From positions 5,211,501 through 5,275,500 of the forward strand of contig NC_079373.1 in the NCBI RefSeq assembly GCF_021018895.1: a stretch of DNA of 64,000 nt, read 5' to 3'. Source of the DNA: Seriola aureovittata (Eukaryota > Chordata > Actinopteri > Carangiformes > Carangidae). Under the pieces are notes generated by a model. It searched no databases, was not told the DNA's origin, and saw only the letters and a program-made list of their open reading frames with translations. Numbering within the stretch: the first letter of the stretch is position 1; each line of letters begins with the position of its first letter. Made by a program: the position numbers and the translations under genes. Positions 37,468 through 48,494 of the stretch are shown one piece after another.

Positions 37468-40400
37468 TTACAGCAACACCTGGGTTGCCCTGAAAGTACA
37501 TCTCAAGACACTCTGTTTACTCGGCCTCCATGTTCTGTACAGCTCTTGCAGCATCTTTGCGTCCTCAACAGCATTATGGGCGTTGTAGGTCGTTCCCAGG
37601 AAGTGCCGGACCAGATTCTCCTGGGAGTAACTGGACAGACCACAAAAGAGATTCTTACTTAGCAGGAAGGTATCCAGAAATTCAGAAACCACCTGCTGGA
37701 ACTCCTGCCGGAGGGAGCACTGGGTCAGCACTCTGGTGAGTATAGGTGCATCAAACCCCCTGGCATTGTGGGCCGCCAGCACTACAGGGCGGCGGAAGGA
37801 GCGAAGGAAGGCGATGAAGGAGGTGAGAGCCTCAACAAGAGGGGTGGTGTGCACATGAACCCCGTGGAGAAACAGGCCATCATCACTGACGGTGAAGCCC
37901 GTCACCTGTTTGGCGCTCTCAGTGAGGGCGCAGCGGGGGAGGGTATAGACGTTAAAGACCCTCTCTCCACAGACGGCTGACAACTGGATGATGTCACACA
38001 CGTAGGTGTCTGAAAGTAGAGGAGGGACAGATCAATGGAAGATAAAAATAAAACATAATAAATATGCTACAATATTAAAAATGATACACATCAGTTTTTT
38101 TCAGCAAACTGCTCAAAGTGGTTTCTCTGCATCTCTATATCTATCACATGTATCTATCACATTAAAGCCATAGTTGGACATTTAGATGAATACGCTTATC
38201 TGCTTTCCTGCCGAGAGTTAAATGACACTCTCATGTCTGTTCATATGAAGCTGCAGCCAGCAGCAGTTAGCTTAGCTGAGCATTAAGATTGGAAACGGGG
38301 AAACAGTTAGCCTGGCTCTGTCCACCTACCAACACCTTTAAAGCTCACTACTTAACTCATTATATCGCTGTTGTTTAATTTTGTACAAAAACCAGAGTGT
38401 AAAAGTGACATGTCATAGTTTTAGGAGGGGATATCTGCCTGTAAAACAGTGTCTAGATTACAAGAAAACTTTTTATCAGAATTTGATCCATTTAACCCAA
38501 TAACATTTGGAAAGTCTCGAGAAGCCGTATGATTAAATAACTAAGTGCTAACAGGAAGTCAGCCATCTCAGCTAGCAGATGAACTAATTCTGTTCAAGCA
38601 TAACCTGAACCTTACACTGATGAAGTCCATGAGATGCAGCTAAAAGCACCCAGAACTTCCATACAGAGAGCATTGCGCTGTTTTTTTCTTTGTCACAAAG
38701 TACTGTGATATGTTTCTGTTTGAAATGTTAGTTTGCCTTGAACATTCATTTAAAGGGACACGTTAACCTGGATGCCATGTATGATGAAGATCCTATATTT
38801 CACAATAAAAGCACTACTGATGTATAAAAAGTACTCCTACTGTCCTCAGAGATCAGCTGACGGAGTAATTTCTTTTTTCTGGGTGAGTGGGTGACACTCT
38901 CTGTTCATCTGTGCAGCCATGGCATTCTCATGCTAACTACACATGAAAGCATTTTTCCTGTCATGAAGTCCTGCCAAAAGCGTGATAGTAATGGGTGAGT
39001 CATCGTACACACCCACACACAGTCAAAACCTCAGACTCCAGCGCGTCACTCTGAAGTCACAGTGAAATCCGTCCTCACATGTAGTTTCAGCCACACTGTG
39101 GCTGAAGACTAGACTATGCCAGGAAGGGTAATTTTAACAGACATATTTAACCATAACTGCAGCTAATAATTATTTCCATTATAGATTAATCCGACACTTA
39201 TTTTCTCAATTAATTATTTGGTTTTTCAAATGTCAGAAAATACTGAAAAGCATTAGCAAGAGCTGTTCAAACATCCTTGTAGTCATTTCATCTATTGCTG
39301 TATAAAAATATAGATTTTTAGCAGTTGCTAGTTTTGCAATCCAGCCTTTCCAAGCTCACAGCAGTTTGTATTCAATATGTGAGTATGGATGTTATTTGTA
39401 TAATAATTCAATCTGTATGTTGCAACTTTCATTTACGTCTGTCGTGCATCGGAGGCTTCCTGTCAGCCACAGGAAGAGCATCTCTGGCTGGTTTGTGGTT
39501 GGGTACAGACAACTTCTCTGTTGTGTAATGACAGGCCAGAGGCACTTCTAACCAAACTTAGTTTTAATTTCTCAAAATGGTCATCAACTACAAGAGACAG
39601 ATGTCAGATTAGAAACCAATAAAATCAGAAACTGAAACCCTTAACCTCCTTATCATATTAAGACTCTACCTGATGCGTGCCAGTTTACAGGTGTAGCATT
39701 CACATTGGATTGATAAAAACAATGAGGACACTGGCTAATGTTGTAACAGTTATCTTCATGCGGCCACACTGGAACATAATGATGGACACATTCAAAGACA
39801 CTATAATTAAAAGTACATTTACACAAGTAAAGTACTTCAGAACAATTTTTGAAGCACTTGTACTTTATATTTTGTCTCCACAGGTAAACCCTGCACTTTT
39901 TACTTCACTACATTTATCTGAAACCTACAGTTAACAGTTACTTTGCAGATTCTGACCAATAATACAAAATATAATCAACAAATAAGTTATGATGTGATAT
40001 TATAAATTAAGATACCCAGAAGTATATAAAGTTAATACAATCCACCCCACCTTCACCTCCACCAGCTGTGGGACTTTTACTTGTACTTGTATTCTACACT
40101 GTGGTATCGCCATCACTGCCCCGCTTTAGTGAATGGTCTTCTCTTCCACCACACACGGTGGCGCAGAGGGTTAATGTTGATAGAAAATAAAACTAAATTT
40201 CAATGATGTTGTCCTAAGTGCCTTCTACAAAATGGTAGAACATGAAATAAGTAGTTTGAAAAACTAAGTTAATAATAGAGGCATCCAGATGTGTCTGAAA
40301 GCTCCGGAAAACTGAAACTGAAAATTCCAGTAAGTGGACCTTGTGCTAATTCAGCTCTTTTATTTCCAAGATCAAATATGAACCTTAAAACTAAAAAATA

Positions 40401-40591
40401 ACAACTTATGTGTAAATACAAAAAATCTTTTGGGCAAATAGTCTTAAAAAGTACTTACTGTAGCACTGACTGTTCAAAGAAGGTAAATCACAGGTTAATT
40501 GACAATATGATGAGTGATAGAGGATTGATAAGCACTTACTTAATCCAGTTGTCTCCAGGTCAAAGAAAACGATGGTTTTGTTGTCAGACAT
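37468..40591 (-). CDS. plex9: PML-like exon 9 (Plex9) DEDDh 3'-5' exonuclease, paralogue B
   Basis: Two coding exons, 40591-40540 and 38009-37468, total 594 nt and encode 197 aa; phase 1 closes. The catalytic set is intact: FFDLETTGL (Asp11, Glu13), AHNARGFD for Exo II, and AHNAVED for Exo III (His and Asp). Between them lie [10 protein letters not shown], parallel to VSFIAFLQML in paralogue A, and [11 protein letters not shown]. It ends about 30 residues after Exo III, so it lacks most of A's tail. The two genes share the same single intron position right after TTGL, in the same phase, which points to tandem duplication. The ATG is the first three bases of its exon (acceptor CCGCAG directly before it), so a 5' non-coding exon must exist upstream. 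Expected role: 3'-5' DNA degradation in the cytoplasm, with retroelement control, by analogy with the described fish Plex9 proteins. Confidence 0.85.
38165..38480 (+). repeat. dispersed teleost repeat in plex9 B intron
   Basis: Phrases in order: ACACTCTCATGTCTGT, ATGAAGCTGCAGCCAGCAGC, AGTTAGCTTAGCTGAGCAT, GGAAACGGGGAAACAG, TAGCCTGGCTCTGTCCACCT, AAGCTCACT and GTACAAAAACCAGAGTGTAA. I know this series from many percomorph introns. Non-coding. Confidence 0.6.
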
Positions 40592-40801
40592 CTGCGGGAT
40601 TTAAGATAAAAAAACATTTTGAGTCAAATTTGATTTTTTGCCAAGTTTTTATAAAGTGACACACCCTCAACAGTTCAGTCTTATAAATCTGACAATTCAT
40701 TACAAAAAAAACATCCAACTATTAAAGTAGCTATTCACAAGAAGAGGATACAAATATGTGAAGTTAAAGGATAAAGTGTAGAATATGAAGAGTAAACTCA
40801 C

Positions 40802-41180
40802 CGTGTTAGTTAGATGTGTTGTCAGCTGAGTCAGATTTCATGTGAATCAGCTGTAATAACTTCAGTTATCTTCATGTACAGACTCATCTGGGAGGGACCT
40901 ACAGGTGATTCACTGCCTCGCATTTCTAAACTCAACTCCACATTCATTTTAGTGGAAGTGAAACTCGATGTTTTTTTTCTTTGTCTCGCTCTTTCTTTTT
41001 CTTCCTCTTCAAATGAATCACCTCCCTGTTCGGGTGTGCCGACCTGGTCGTCTCTAAACATGTGGCAGGTGCAAAAACAAAAGATATGTTGTGTGAAGGT
41101 GGAAGCTTCCCCGCTGTTCTTGTGGTTTCATTTCTGACCCGGTGGATGACGGGAAGCAGAGGCTTTTGTCTTGGTAACGC
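40802..41180 (-). other. candidate 5' non-coding exon and promoter of plex9 B
   Basis: A strong donor (ACG then GTGAGT, exon end 40802) lies 210 nt upstream of the exon whose acceptor directly precedes the plex9 B ATG. Beyond it, 41140-41200 is GC/CpG-richer (TAACGCGGCGGTCGCACGG), fitting a CpG promoter. The proposed exon contains a 76-codon upstream open frame (41061-40831) rich in Glu, Arg and Ser that stops before the donor. The exon's 5' limit is not visible. Confidence 0.4.
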
Positions 41181-41839
41181 GGCGGTCGCACGGTAAACTC
41201 GTGTTAGTTAGAAAAAAAGAAAAAAAAAAATCAGGAAATATGAATCGAAAAATACGTAACTAAATATATGAAAAGCCCCTAAAAAACTGAATGCATAACT
41301 TTTAATTTCTGTTTCTATGCACTTTAAATCAAAACACAAATGAAGGCTACTGAAATCATATTTTATATTCAGCTCAACTTTTCAGTCAGTCAGTCTTTAT
41401 CTGTTACACAGATGTTAGGGTTTCCTCTAGATTCATTGTTCTAATAATTCATAAAATCTGCAGTAGATATATATAGAAATATATTACCATGTGCCATTAG
41501 TTACTTTAAAACTCTTTGTTGAAAAGTGTAGATGTGCCAATTCACAACATAAATTATCTCAAGGCACTTTACATACACAGTATACAGTAAATGAAAAGAA
41601 ATTGAGAATATCCTCTACTTTCATTTGATATGCTGCAGATTTGGTTCAGTGTGTATCCAGGGATGTACTCAAATATTTTACTCAATCTAAAGTACTGTTA
41701 CTTTAAAGATCTGTACTTACAGTAAAAGTAAAATTACTTGTGTAAAACATACTCAGATAAAAGTTGTGTTAGTGTGTTAGTTATATGATGTTTTCAGTGT
41801 AAACCTTACTGCATTATATTTTTAAAGGGAGGGTATATG

Positions 41840-41877
41840 GTGATGATGATGATGATGATGATGATGATTATGATGAT
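41840..41877. repeat. (GAT)n microsatellite
   Basis: About twelve GAT units, one interrupted. Confidence 0.9.
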
Positions 41878-42739
41878 GTTATATGATAGAACTATTAAAT
41901 CAATAAACATATTTAGGCTACAATATGAGGTTCAGTAATATGTGAACATTTGCACTATTGGAACATCACACCATTGAGCCCTATTAAAAATAAAGATAGA
42001 AAATTTAATAATAAAGTTTATAAGGACCATATCATATCTTGTTGGTTAATATTCCCACAAGATCTCTTACTGTAAAATATAAAAAATATATAAATAATAC
42101 TTAAACTGATAAACTTTTACATCTTTGCAAAAATAGTGGCTTAACATAACAAAATACCAGATAGAAATACCATTAGAACATTAGTTACATATAACATTAT
42201 AGTATGAAGTATGAAGGAATTTCAAATTCACTCTATTCAATGTTACATGTTAAATCCAGCTGTTTTCACTGGGGGTAAATTATAGTACTGTCCACACCTG
42301 ATACTGACAAAACAATAACTATGTAGCTGTGTTTTGAGCCTCAGGGGAACTGTGTAATAGGCCTTTTTCACAGCCGACATTTTTACTTCTAATATTCGGA
42401 AAAGCACAAGTGTTACTGATAGCATGAACAAAGCCACGGTAGTGTGACAGTATAGTTTTTCAGGAGAATCTCATTTAGATTTAGAAACATAACCTGACCA
42501 TTTGGAACAAATGGTTACAGTTAGATTTGGTGCAATGGACTCTGCTTTTTGAGGGAGCACTCAAACGTGAGCATTGAGTATTGAGAACTAACCCCGCTTA
42601 ATAAACATAATTCATAATTCATACTATTCTAATGATCAGCAGTTGACAGAAAAATGCAAAGAATTGTAGCGATGTGCCAGCAAAGTAAGTGAAAGAGACT
42701 GCAAGCTAGCAGACATCTATGTAAATAATTCATCATTTA

Positions 42740-43160
42740 AATTTTTTTAAAGGGGCTAGTTGTAAGTTTTCTCTGCCACTGAACATGATTTCTTGCCAGG
42801 AGCGGGTGGTGGTGATGGTTGCTTGACAAGAGCTTTGACCATCATTGCGTTTACAGGACAAGAGGTTGTAATACGTCCTCTGAGAAGCGCTACGCCTTCA
42901 GGGCAGCTTGGAGGCTGCAGTGAGTCGCTATCAGATAGTGAGGAGACGGGCTGGGGCTAGCTGGTTAGCGTGCTAACTTCAGCAGAAGAAAAGACGTGAT
43001 AGAGACAAGAGTTAACGTTGGTGTTGCTTTCCACCTCTGGAGGCAGCTGTTAGTGAGTAAAGAAATGAAACAGCAAAACAGCAAACAGCTGTTAATGCTA
43101 ACGCTAGCTATGTAGCGATAGTAAAACTTTCAAAAAGTTCCTTTAAAAATCAGCTTTGTA
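42740..43160. repeat. possible dispersed teleost repeat
   Basis: Segments such as CTGCCACTGAACATGATTTC, GCTTGACAAGAGCTTTGACC, AGACGGGCTGGGGCTAGCTG and GTTAGCGTGCTAAC resemble a repeat I associate with percomorph intergenic DNA. It is fairly GC-rich for the region and has no coding frame. Recognition is uncertain. Confidence 0.35.
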
Positions 43161-44435
43161 AATGTTTTAAGAGGAAGGAAATGTATTTGTGTTGTTTTTT
43201 AGGCTTTCAGGATGCACACAATGGGATTTGGTGAGTAACAGTGAATGCAATTATAACTTTGACCAGAAGAAAGAAAAACTCAAACTATATGTCTCATATT
43301 GAAAAGAAACACAAATGTGTGATGTCGTCCCAAAGAAGCTACATCCTGTGACATCCTGTCGAAGTACAAATACACATTTCTGTCAGGCAAAATATTACAC
43401 AACTCATTTGAGTTTGGCTGCAGTTTTGCTTTTTTAATAAGCAGATGAATTTTCCCCCATAAAGTCTTTTTTTTTCTTACAACCATAGACATGTTTGTAT
43501 CATTAAAAAAAGAAATATAACACAAATTGCACCTTATACATAACCGTGTCCAGAGTGGCGCAGACAGAGAGACACAACACTTTTTTCTTTTTTTTCTCCG
43601 CTTCGTAGCACAAACATGACAGACCGAGTGTGGCCTGTTAAAATGTTGCCATGATTAATAGTAGATAATGAACCGTACACAGGATAATATATCCTTTTAT
43701 AACACCTTTTATAACAGATTCTTTTAAACCAATGTACACCCCAAACGCATGATCATAAATAGTACATACACTGTGTATAAAAGAGGAACAAAAACAACCA
43801 GAGAAAGCAGAGCATGCTTTCCAGTGACAGGTACATTCACTTTTTTTTCTTTTTTTTCTTTTTTTTTTTATAATGTTTTTTGCAGAATGCCATATAGACA
43901 GCCTGGACATGTACAAATACCATCCCTTCAAATACCAGCTTAAAGATATTTGACCTGGAATCAGTTTGTCCTTTCAGTTCACCTCTGAAACTGTTGTTTT
44001 TTCTTCTAAACAGGTCTACACTTAATGCTATAAAAAGATGACACATTGCCAAGTCTCCACACCTGCAGTAAAACTGAGATCAGCACAGTCTTCACTGAGT
44101 CTTCCAGCTTCAAGGAAAAGTTGATTAACACTGACTGTGTTGGTGAGATCGGAGCAAAGGTCGCCCAAAAAAGTATCTGATCACAGACGCAGCAAGCGAG
44201 GAGAGATATTGCAGCTTTAGTACGGAGACATCATTGCTGTTAAGCTACTGAGTAGGCCCATGAAACTGAATATTACACTGCTACTGTATGGACAGAGACA
44301 GAAAGAGAGTAAGATTATGCAGAAACACGAGGACGGTCTGAGTTAGGTGCTACTTGCTTGCAGATTAAATGCTACTTTTCACAGCCAGAGCCGGAGGAGT
44401 AGAGGATGGAAGAGCTACGTTTATGATTGTTAAAC

Positions 44436-44498
44436 GAGAAGAAGAAGAAGAAGAAGAAGAAGAAGAAGAAGAAGAAGAAGGAGAAGAAGAAGAAGAAA
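44436..44498. repeat. (GAA)n microsatellite
   Basis: About twenty GAA units with one GGA interruption. It makes a poly-Glu open frame that is not a gene. Confidence 0.9.
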
Positions 44499-45312
44499 GT
44501 GTTTTGGATGGCTCAGAGGACAACATGGACGGTTTGGGTGAGTTGGTGAGTGCAAGAGTTTCCCCACAGGTGCAATGAAACTCAGACTGATGAAATATTT
44601 CCTAAGTCTGGGTTAGTTTTAGTGTCACGTGATGGCTGCAGAGATTTTCCACCCACGTAAGAATAATGTTTTACCGGGAAACACTAGTGTGTATATGTGT
44701 TTGCAGAGACGACTACACGTGCACAAAGTGGGAGCTGATACAATGGCAGGAATTATTCACTCATTCATTCAGACACACACACCCATACATGGGAAAGAAA
44801 AAATGGCTTTCATGTGAACAAAAATAAACCATTGACAACAAAAACATGACATCTTTGATATCAAAAACAACACCTATAATACAGCAATAATATATATTAA
44901 AAAAAATTCAAGTCCTGACAAAGTAACACTGATGTTTCTGAATAAAACAGAAGGAAAAACTTAAGAAAGCCTGCAGGGAAAGGCAGATACAATTCACATA
45001 TAGCTGACTGGCATTTGACACCTCACGTCGAGGACGCGGGACATCTGACACGTAGCACAGATCGACAGCTTTTCCTTCTATTATTTCTCAAGAGTGTAAC
45101 CCGAGGACACCCAGAACTGGCTCTGTTCAATGTGAAATAAGGAAAAAAAAAAAAAAGAAGAAAAATCATGTAAGTGAACGAAACCAGCACAGAAACAAAG
45201 AGGAACGAGACACTTCACTTTGCAAAGAACAGGAAATAGAGACTAATCAACAATGAATGACCCAAGAGCAGCACTGGAGTTTCTTCCTATGTACACTTTT
45301 TTCCTCTGTAAC

Positions 45313-45320
45313 ATAATAAC

Positions 45321-45402
<82 letters not shown>
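45313..45402. repeat. (AAT)n microsatellite
   Basis: About thirty AAT/ATA units with one CAA break. On the minus strand it gives a poly-Tyr frame that is not a gene. Confidence 0.95.
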
Positions 45403-46079
45403 TGTAACATACAGTTGTGACATATTTTTGTACAGTTTCTTCAAACTGACGTAGGAAAAAGTGTGATGGAGAAGCATGCAGCCTCTTGGCTGGTGTGTCC
45501 TGTGTAAACGTGAGAAGCAGACTAGCTTGGCGCTGGTTACAGACAACACGTCCACCAGTTCAGTCGTATGGCTACATTTCTTCTGGGTGGCTTTGACCAC
45601 CTGCCCACATGCTAAAAAATAAAGACAGGGCACTGTAAGATTTGGCTTTGCAGGTGTGGGTTTTTCCTCTGTGTCTCACCACTCGTCCTTCCCTTCTTCT
45701 TCTTCTTCTCTCTCCTCTAACCGACCCCCGGTGCTCCAGCGGGGGTCAAACAGCACTGAGATCAGAGGGTCAACTAACTTTTCGCTTCGCTCTGTTTCTG
45801 TTTTTCACATTAGTCGTCAGTCTTCCTCCTTTGACCATCTGTTGTTTTGTCCCTCTGTTGAATATGTCCAGTCTTCTCTTCTTTGATTCAAGCAGCTTTC
45901 TGCTTTGACTGGACCAGGGGAGGAGGGGGGTGGGCACTGAGGAGGGGCAGCAGGCAACACTGGGCATGAACTTCGCCCTGTGACCGGCCTCGTCCAACCC
46001 CGGACTCTCCCTCCTCCCCTTCTCGGCCACCCTCCTGCGCTTGAACAGGCGTCGGCTGGCGTTCCTTCCCTCCTCGGCT

Positions 46080-48412
46080 TCACACCATGAACTCGTTGCT
46101 GCCGTACAGAACCAGCTGCTGTGGCCCCGAGCTGAAGTCCGACTCCCTCCTGTGGCTTCCCGAGGGCTCGCGTGGTGAGCTGCGGCTCAGCCTGAGCCTG
46201 TGCTGGGTCTTGCCGGTTCTGTGACCCCCCTCCGCCTCGGCCAATGGGGCCCCCAAGCCACAGGAGGTGAGCAGGGGCCCGGAGGAGGAGGAGCGGAACC
46301 GGTAGTGAGGGGACGGAGAGCCGGAGGCATTAGAGGAGAGCGAGGAGGAGGGGTGGTAGGAGGAGGAGACGGTGGAGGTGGAGTCTGCGGAGTCCTGGGA
46401 GTCCGGCTGACGGCGCAGAGCTCGTCTGCTCTTTGTCTCCGACTTCCTGGAGCGATACGTGCCGCGGTCTGTGGAGAGAGAGCCGCAGCGATAGAGACAC
46501 TTTAAAGACACATTATAACCACAGTGAGAACAGACTGTTTAAACATAGTTACACTGCATTTACATTATGCTAATATTTTAATGAGAACCAGATTAATGCA
46601 ACTGCAAGTAAACACCAACTTGTCTCACATCAACTTCAAAAAGAGTAAACGAAATATAATTAACAGACTTTAGCTGCTGTAATTAAGCTATTACTTTAAT
46701 TACCTTGAACATAGTGATCAAGTCATGGTGTGCAAAGAAAGGCTATAATATTGTTGATGACTGTGATTATGAATACACAAGACGCATTGAAGAGACATTT
46801 GAGATCTGATCACCCAGACCGCATTCAGAGGTGGTCTGAGCAACATGTGGCCACATTGTTTTAGAAGTGTGACCACAAATGCATCCTGGGCCACATTGAA
46901 GGACCGCCTACTCTACTGACGTCCTCTGCCACAGTCTAATTTGTTGTGATGGGATCACCTGAGACAGATGTTAATGCCGGGTCTGGACAGGGCCTGTGGT
47001 GTGTATGCTACGTAGGATGTGTGTTCCCTGAGGCGAGATTGGCTGCAGCTGCTGGAGTCCTGATTAGAGCTGCACCCGGTCCAGACCACCAACCAACCAG
47101 ATGGCATTTGGGATTGAAAGTACCAAAGCCTGGCCTGGTCATTCAGCATGGCTGATACCCACAGCTCGTCAGTGTACCTCCTGTAGTTGTTGAGCTTAAC
47201 TCAGCAGTTGTTGAGAATGAACTCTTTGTGTATTAGAGTAGTTAGACTATTTAGTCTATTTAGCCAGGCGTGGAGAAAAAGTAGGACTGACCACACACAT
47301 AGAAAACTGCTTGTTTAGATCCACCAGGAACAGCAGTGCTGTTCGTGTATTTTTGGGTTAAAAATCAGGACAGATGTTTTCTTTTCATTTTTGTTTTCCT
47401 TTAGAAAGCTAGTTGCAACTCTTGTTTATCTAGTATCCTCTTTTGGTTATATTTGGTTCTTTGTTTTAACAAAGTTGAGTTAACCTCATTTATTTTTCAT
47501 ATCAATTTCCCCAAGCTCCTTACAAATAAATAACTCTGCTTAACCAGCTACATCTGGTTTTATGTTGCTTGTCTTTTCCCAGAACGAGAACACACACACA
47601 CCAGAGGGGTCTGAGGTGGCTCCCTTGGTCTCCATGGTGATATTTTCAGAGCTGTCTGCTGTCCCGATGGAGGCCTCAGATTCAGGAGTCTCATCGTCGG
47701 ACGCCCGCGGCTCCAAGATCAACATCTCATACGTCAGCTCCTCCCTGTCGACACACACACACACACACGCAAATCACAGGTCAGGTGGTGCTTCATCCAA
47801 ATCACTTCATTTACATTTGAACCATTTATCATGACATGGAACAGAGTGTATCCCTAAAGTGATTCATATAACACAGCAGCAGCTAAGTGACAACTTAAAA
47901 ACAACAGGGAACAAACAGATTCACTCAGTTTTTATCAGTCCCATTGACTGAGTGATGCATCTGTTAAAATTGATAAAAATGGTTTTGTGATCAATTATCC
48001 TCTGGCTGGCAGAGACAGTGAGTGATGAACGTATGTGATGTTTGTATGAACAATATAACATGAAGTTCTTTCATAGTTTCTGTAGGCACGTTTTATGTTA
48101 GGAATGAAATGCTTTTTATATCTTTATATCTTTGGTAGCTGTGCACTTGTGTCACACAATGAACAACACAAAAACCCTGTCAGTGCATCGTACTTCTCTT
48201 TCTGCAGACTCTCGATCTGCTCGGTGAGGATTCGCTCCTCCTGCTGCATTGCCAGCTGCTGCTGCTCGTTCAGCCCAGCCTCTGCTGCATCCTCTCCTCC
48301 TCCTCCTCCGCCTCCTGCACTCTCTCCATCTACCTCAGGAGGCACTCGGGGGCTCTGAGGAGGCGAGGCCGTGTGCCCGCTGTTTTGTCGAACACGGCTT
48401 TTGCTCTGCAAG

Positions 48413-48494
<82 letters not shown>

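Larger units (their letters stand above)
40592..46079. other. intergenic stretch between plex9 B and myo9a, no coding gene
   Basis: About 5.5 kb. It holds a probable plex9 B 5' exon (from 40802 upward), a dispersed repeat at 42740-43160, microsatellites at 41840-41877, 44436-44498 and 45313-45402, and long A/T runs near 43590-43870. The myo9a 3' UTR must occupy part of the right end on the minus strand; no canonical AATAAA was pinned down for it. Apparent open frames here are short or pure repeats. Confidence 0.5.

Noticed and set aside
43638..44052. Minus-strand frames of 71-97 aa
   Set aside because: They run into A/T homopolymers and have no domain pattern; perhaps myo9a 3' flank.
45247..45633. 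128-aa minus-strand open frame with a poly-Tyr core
   Set aside because: Translation of the (AAT)n microsatellite.
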